64,000 nucleotides of DNA. Origin: Streptomyces sp. NBC_00683. Its GTDB lineage: Bacteria > Actinomycetota > Actinomycetes > Streptomycetales > Streptomycetaceae. The notes under the pieces are model-generated. The model had not been told where the DNA came from and did no database searches. It saw only the letters and a program-made list of their open reading frames with translations. The DNA lies in the NCBI RefSeq assembly GCF_036226745.1, contig NZ_CP109013.1, positions 4,030,001 through 4,094,000 on the forward strand, given 5' to 3'. A program made the position numbers and the translations under genes. Below are positions 60,328-64,000 of this stretch, one piece after another. Position 1 is the first letter of the stretch, and each line of letters begins with the position of its first letter.

Positions 60328-61115
60328 CGACCGCCCCCGCCACCACCCAGGCGTACCGCGTCACCCCGGCCCGGGTCCTGCGCTCCGAAGCGCACAAGCT
60401 CCGGACCCTGCGCTCCAGCTGGATCACCCTGGGCTCCGCCGCCGCCCTCGTCCTGTCCGTCGGCATCATCATGGGCGCGACCTACACGTCCGACGGCGGC
60501 GACTCGGACGTCGACACGGTCATCCTGGTCCTCTTCGGCTCCACACTCGGCACGCTCTGCACGGTGGTGCTCGGCATCCTGGTCACCGCGGGCGAGTACT
60601 CGACGGGCATGATCCGCGCCTCGCTCACCGCCGTACCCGCCAGACTCCCCGTCCTGTGGGCCAAGGCGGCGGTCTTCACCGTCACCGTCCTCACCGTCAT
60701 GGCCGGCGCCGCACTCATCACCTTCGCCGCAGCCCAGCTCTTCCTCCACGACACCGACCAGGCCGCCTCCCTCAGCGAACCGGCCGTGCTCGGCGCGGTG
60801 CTCGGCAACGCCGCCGGCACCACGTTCCTGAGCCTGATCGCCCTCGGACTCGGCGCCCTGATCCGCTCGGTGCCGGGCGCGATCGGCGCCTTCATCGGGG
60901 GCGTGATGGTCCTTCCGGAGGTCCTGAGCATGCTCCCGTACGACGCGGTGGAAACCGCCGTCCGCTACTTCCCCACCCAGGCCGCAGGCGTCCTCGGCTC
61001 CGCCACCCCGCTCCCCGGCGCGGCGCCCGTCGGCGGAGCCCTGCTCGCCCTCGTGCTGTGGTGCGCGGCAAGCCTCGGAACGGCAGCGCTGCTCCTGCGA
61101 CGCCGCGACGCATGA
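60324..61115 (+). CDS. ABC-2 type permease
   Basis: A 263-residue membrane protein with six segments, starting MTTAPATTQAYRVTPARVLR. It has the ABC-2 pattern ILVTAGEYSTGMIRASLTAV between segments 2 and 3, where the coupling helix lies. Partner of the preceding ATPase. Cargo unknown, possibly an antimicrobial compound because a two-component system follows. Confidence 0.92.
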   Translation: MTTAPATTQAYRVTPARVLRSEAHKLRTLRSSWITLGSAAALVLSVGIIMGATYTSDGGDSDVDTVILVLFGSTLGTLCTVVLGILVTAGEYSTGMIRASLTAVPARLPVLWAKAAVFTVTVLTVMAGAALITFAAAQLFLHDTDQAASLSEPAVLGAVLGNAAGTTFLSLIALGLGALIRSVPGAIGAFIGGVMVLPEVLSMLPYDAVETAVRYFPTQAAGVLGSATPLPGAAPVGGALLALVLWCAASLGTAALLLRRRDA

Positions 61116-61146
61116 CGCCCGCGAGGCCGGAGGCGAGGATGTACGG

Positions 61147-62406
61147 GTGACGGACGACGACGATACGAACCGGCTCGCGGGCCCCACCCCGCTCACCGGG
61201 CACATCCAGCGCCTGCTCCAGCGCATACGCGCGTACGACCGGCGCCGGCCCGCCGTCTGGAACGGGATCACCGCGGCGTTCTGGGTTCTGTTCGCCGTAC
61301 TCGACATCTCCACGGGCGGCTGGCGCACCGTGGCCGTTGACCCGGACGTGCCCGCGCCGCTGGTGCTCACGATGAGCCTGGCGTTCTCCGCCCCGCTGCT
61401 GTGGCGCCGCAGCCATCCTCTGGCCGTTCTCGTGTTCATGGCCCCGTTCTCCCTGATCAACGTCTGGACGGGGGCGGTCATCCAGGCCGTGTTCCTCCAG
61501 GAGATCGTGGTCTTCAACATCGCGGTCCGGCTGCCGCTGCGCGCCCTGGCGTGGTCGGGGGCGATCGTGATCGCCCCGCTCGTGATCGCCTCGGGCCACT
61601 TCCCGGACGGCTGGGACCGGCTCTTCCTCCCGCATCTCTGGGCGTTCGCGTTCGCGGCCCTGCTCGGCATCGTGGTCCGTACGCGCAAGGAGTACACCGA
61701 GGCGCTCGTCGACCGCGCCAACCGCCTGGAACTCGAACGCGACCAGCAGGCCCGCCTCGCTGCAGCCGCCGAACGCACCCGGATCGCCCGGGAGATGCAC
61801 GACATCATCGGCCACAACCTGTCCGTCATCACGGGCCTCGCGGACGGTGGTTCCTACGCCGCGGCCAAGAGCCCCGAACGGGCCGCCCAAGCGCTGGACG
61901 CCATCGGAACGACGAGCCGTCAGGCCCTCGCCGAACTCCGCCGGCTGCTCGGCGTCCTGCGCGACCACCCCGCCGAGGCCGACCGAACCCCGCAGCCCAC
62001 CCTGGACGACATCGACGCCCTGCTCGCGGGTGTACGGCGAGCGGGCCTCCCGGTACGTCTTCACCGCCGCGGCACACCACCGCCCGAAGCACTCACCGCG
62101 GGAAGGCAACTGACGGTCTACCGGGTCGTACAGGAAGCCCTCACCAACACGCTGAAACACGGCGGCACGCACCCGGACCTCGCGGCGGAGGTCACCCTGA
62201 CCTACCGGGCGACGGAGCTGGAGGCCCTGATCACCGACAACGGAACCCCGCGACCCGAACCCGTCCCGCCCGACGGCACCGCGCAGGGAATCACGGGGAT
62301 GCGCGAACGCGCTTCCCTCTACGACGGCACACTCGAAGCGGGCCCGCCCGCCACATCCGGCTGGCAGGTACGGCTCCGGCTCCCTCTGGAGGACTTCCCC
62401 TCGTGA
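61147..62406 (+). CDS. NarL-type sensor histidine kinase
   Basis: A 419-residue kinase with GTG start. Four to five membrane segments at about 35-160 (few exposed residues, so probably intramembrane sensing), a coiled linker, the phospho-acceptor HisKA_3 motif REMHDIIGHNLSVI, and an ATPase domain with VVQEALTNTLKHGG and GTAQGITGMRERA. It overlaps the response regulator gene by 4 nt (GTGA). Confidence 0.94.
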   Translation: MTDDDDTNRLAGPTPLTGHIQRLLQRIRAYDRRRPAVWNGITAAFWVLFAVLDISTGGWRTVAVDPDVPAPLVLTMSLAFSAPLLWRRSHPLAVLVFMAPFSLINVWTGAVIQAVFLQEIVVFNIAVRLPLRALAWSGAIVIAPLVIASGHFPDGWDRLFLPHLWAFAFAALLGIVVRTRKEYTEALVDRANRLELERDQQARLAAAAERTRIAREMHDIIGHNLSVITGLADGGSYAAAKSPERAAQALDAIGTTSRQALAELRRLLGVLRDHPAEADRTPQPTLDDIDALLAGVRRAGLPVRLHRRGTPPPEALTAGRQLTVYRVVQEALTNTLKHGGTHPDLAAEVTLTYRATELEALITDNGTPRPEPVPPDGTAQGITGMRERASLYDGTLEAGPPATSGWQVRLRLPLEDFPS

Positions 62407-63068
62407 CGACCGTGCTCATCGCCGACGACCAGGCGATGCAACGCTTCGGCTTCCGCATGCTGTTGGAGAGCCAGGACGACATGACAGTCGTCGGCGAAGC
62501 CGCCAACGGCCACGAGGCCCTCCAACTCGTCGCCCGGCACCAGCCGGACGTCGCGTTGATGGACATCCGGATGCCCCTGCTCGACGGCATCGAAGCCACC
62601 CGGCGCATCGTCAGGGCCGGCGCCCCCACCCGCGTCCTGATCGTCACCACATTCGACCTCGACCGGTACGCGTACGACGGGCTGCGCGCAGGCGCCAGCG
62701 GCTTCCTGGTCAAGGACGCCCTGCCGGAGGAACTCCTCTCCGGCATCCGGGCCGTGGCCGGCGGTGACGCGGTGGTCGCCCCGAGCCTGACCCGCCGGCT
62801 CCTGGACGCGTACGTACAGCATCTGCCGTCCGCCCCCGGCGGACCCGCCACCCAGGACCCGCGGATCGCCGCACTCACGGGACGGGAGAGGGAAATCCTC
62901 ACCGTCATCGGGCAGGGCTGGAGCAACACGGAGATCGCGGAACGGCTCCACCTCGCAGAATCGACCGTGAAGACGCACGTCTCGCGCATCCTCGCGAAGA
63001 CAGGAGCGAGGGACCGCGTCCAGGCGGTCATCCTGGCCTATGACACGCACCTGGTGACCCCGGCCTGA
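62403..63068 (+). CDS. NarL/LuxR-family response regulator
   Basis: A 221-residue regulator: receiver with DD pair (VLIADDQAMQ), phospho-acceptor Asp in VALMDIRMPLLDG and Lys in GFLVKDALPE; LuxR helix-turn-helix at about 155-215 (LTGREREILTVIGQGWSNTE, STVKTHVSRILAKTGARDRV). Last gene of the exporter-kinase-regulator operon, 26 nt before the rRNA terminator on the other strand. It probably activates the upstream ABC exporter. Confidence 0.95.
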   Translation: MTTVLIADDQAMQRFGFRMLLESQDDMTVVGEAANGHEALQLVARHQPDVALMDIRMPLLDGIEATRRIVRAGAPTRVLIVTTFDLDRYAYDGLRAGASGFLVKDALPEELLSGIRAVAGGDAVVAPSLTRRLLDAYVQHLPSAPGGPATQDPRIAALTGREREILTVIGQGWSNTEIAERLHLAESTVKTHVSRILAKTGARDRVQAVILAYDTHLVTPA

Positions 63069-63094
63069 CAACCCGAAAGGGTTTTGAACGCAGA

Positions 63095-63125
63095 AAAGCC
63101 CCGTGCCACAAGGGCACGGGGCTTT
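63095..63125 (-). terminator. rRNA operon terminator (bidirectional)
   Basis: A 13-bp perfect stem (AAAGCCCCGTGCC and complement) with a 5-nt loop, flanked by A on one side and T on the other, immediately beyond the 5S gene. It can end both the rRNA operon and the convergent two-component operon. Confidence 0.9.
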
Positions 63126-63137
63126 CCCGGAATAATT

Positions 63138-63256
63138 GTTCGGCGGCGTCCTACTCTCCCACAGGGTCCCCCCTGCAGTACCATCGGCGCTGAAAGGCTT
63201 AGCTTCCGGGTTCGGAATGTAACCGGGCGTTTCCCTAACGCAATGACCACCGAAAC
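63138..63256 (-). rRNA. rrf: 5S ribosomal RNA
   Basis: About 119 nt. On the minus strand it begins GTTTCGGTGGTCATTGCG and ends GTAGGACGCCGCCGAAC, with the conserved CCGAACCCGGAAGCTAAGCC loop in between. These are standard actinomycete 5S landmarks. Confidence 0.97.
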
Positions 63257-63336
63257 ACTATGAAATTAACCAACACCGGATGAAAACACGGCCGTTCGTT
63301 ATTTCAGAACTAACACAGTGGACGCGAGCAACTGAG

Positions 63337-64000
<664 letters not shown>

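Overview
The window is high-GC actinomycete chromosome and almost certainly Streptomyces. Third codon positions are nearly all G or C, GTG starts are common, and genes overlap by 4 nt (ATGA or GTGA). Gene content and order match, from memory, the S. coelicolor core-chromosome block around SCO4126-SCO4165, read in the opposite direction. I see no integrase, IS element, CRISPR array or tRNA. The right end runs into the 3' end of an rRNA operon on the minus strand.

Layout. (1) 8-2669: three overlapping paralogous one-pass membrane proteins, minus strand. (2) 2776-4945: sulfur-related genes (DsrE-like protein, DUF3099, DUF1416, two-domain rhodanese) headed by a 26-codon cysteine-containing leader ORF. 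(3) 5200-8612: LmeA-like DUF2993 protein, a large membrane protein, a MoaD/ThiS-like carrier and an alpha/beta hydrolase. (4) 8858-14366: glnR with an overlapping 18-codon leader ORF, a LacI regulator, a membrane-anchored HtrA-type protease without PDZ, and an OmpR-type two-component pair. (5) 14374-21726: secreted PI-PLC-like protein, secreted 5'-nucleotidase, DUF4333 lipoprotein, mycothiol synthase mshD, and a YtrA-type regulator with its ABC exporter under a perfect 13-bp inverted repeat. (6) 21994-31891: phosphate block with ppk, a CHAD protein, a NUDIX hydrolase, pstSCAB behind a four-unit PHO box, and a PiT transporter with its DUF47 partner. (7) 32112-37950: CsoR with its operator, small proteins, a lipoprotein, a 976-residue STAND ATPase with TPRs, and a PAP2 phosphatase. 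(8) 38252-42081: a VirB1-like SLT plus NlpC/P60 wall hydrolase, a lipoprotein, and a DUF1023 hydrolase with a short helical partner; part of this is clearly lower in GC. (9) 42318-48848: metabolic and signalling genes. (10) 49221-56396: a six-gene operon that I equate with cmdABCDEF and that looks like a type IV secretion membrane complex without a relaxase. (11) 56431-63068: GNAT, a flavin monooxygenase divergent from a GntR-TetR chimeric regulator, and an ABC exporter with a NarL-type two-component system. (12) 63095-64000: terminator, 5S and partial 23S rRNA.

How the genes work together. The phosphate block is one regulon: PHO box control of high-affinity uptake, low-affinity PiT uptake, polyphosphate synthesis, and probably phosphate release by the secreted 5'-nucleotidase. 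GlnR sits near it, and PhoP control of glnR has been reported in S. coelicolor. The most unusual content is the type IV secretion-like cmd operon, where VirB4 is split in two and the coupling-type protein has lost its P-loop, together with the wall hydrolase and the DUF1023 cassette about 7 kb away.
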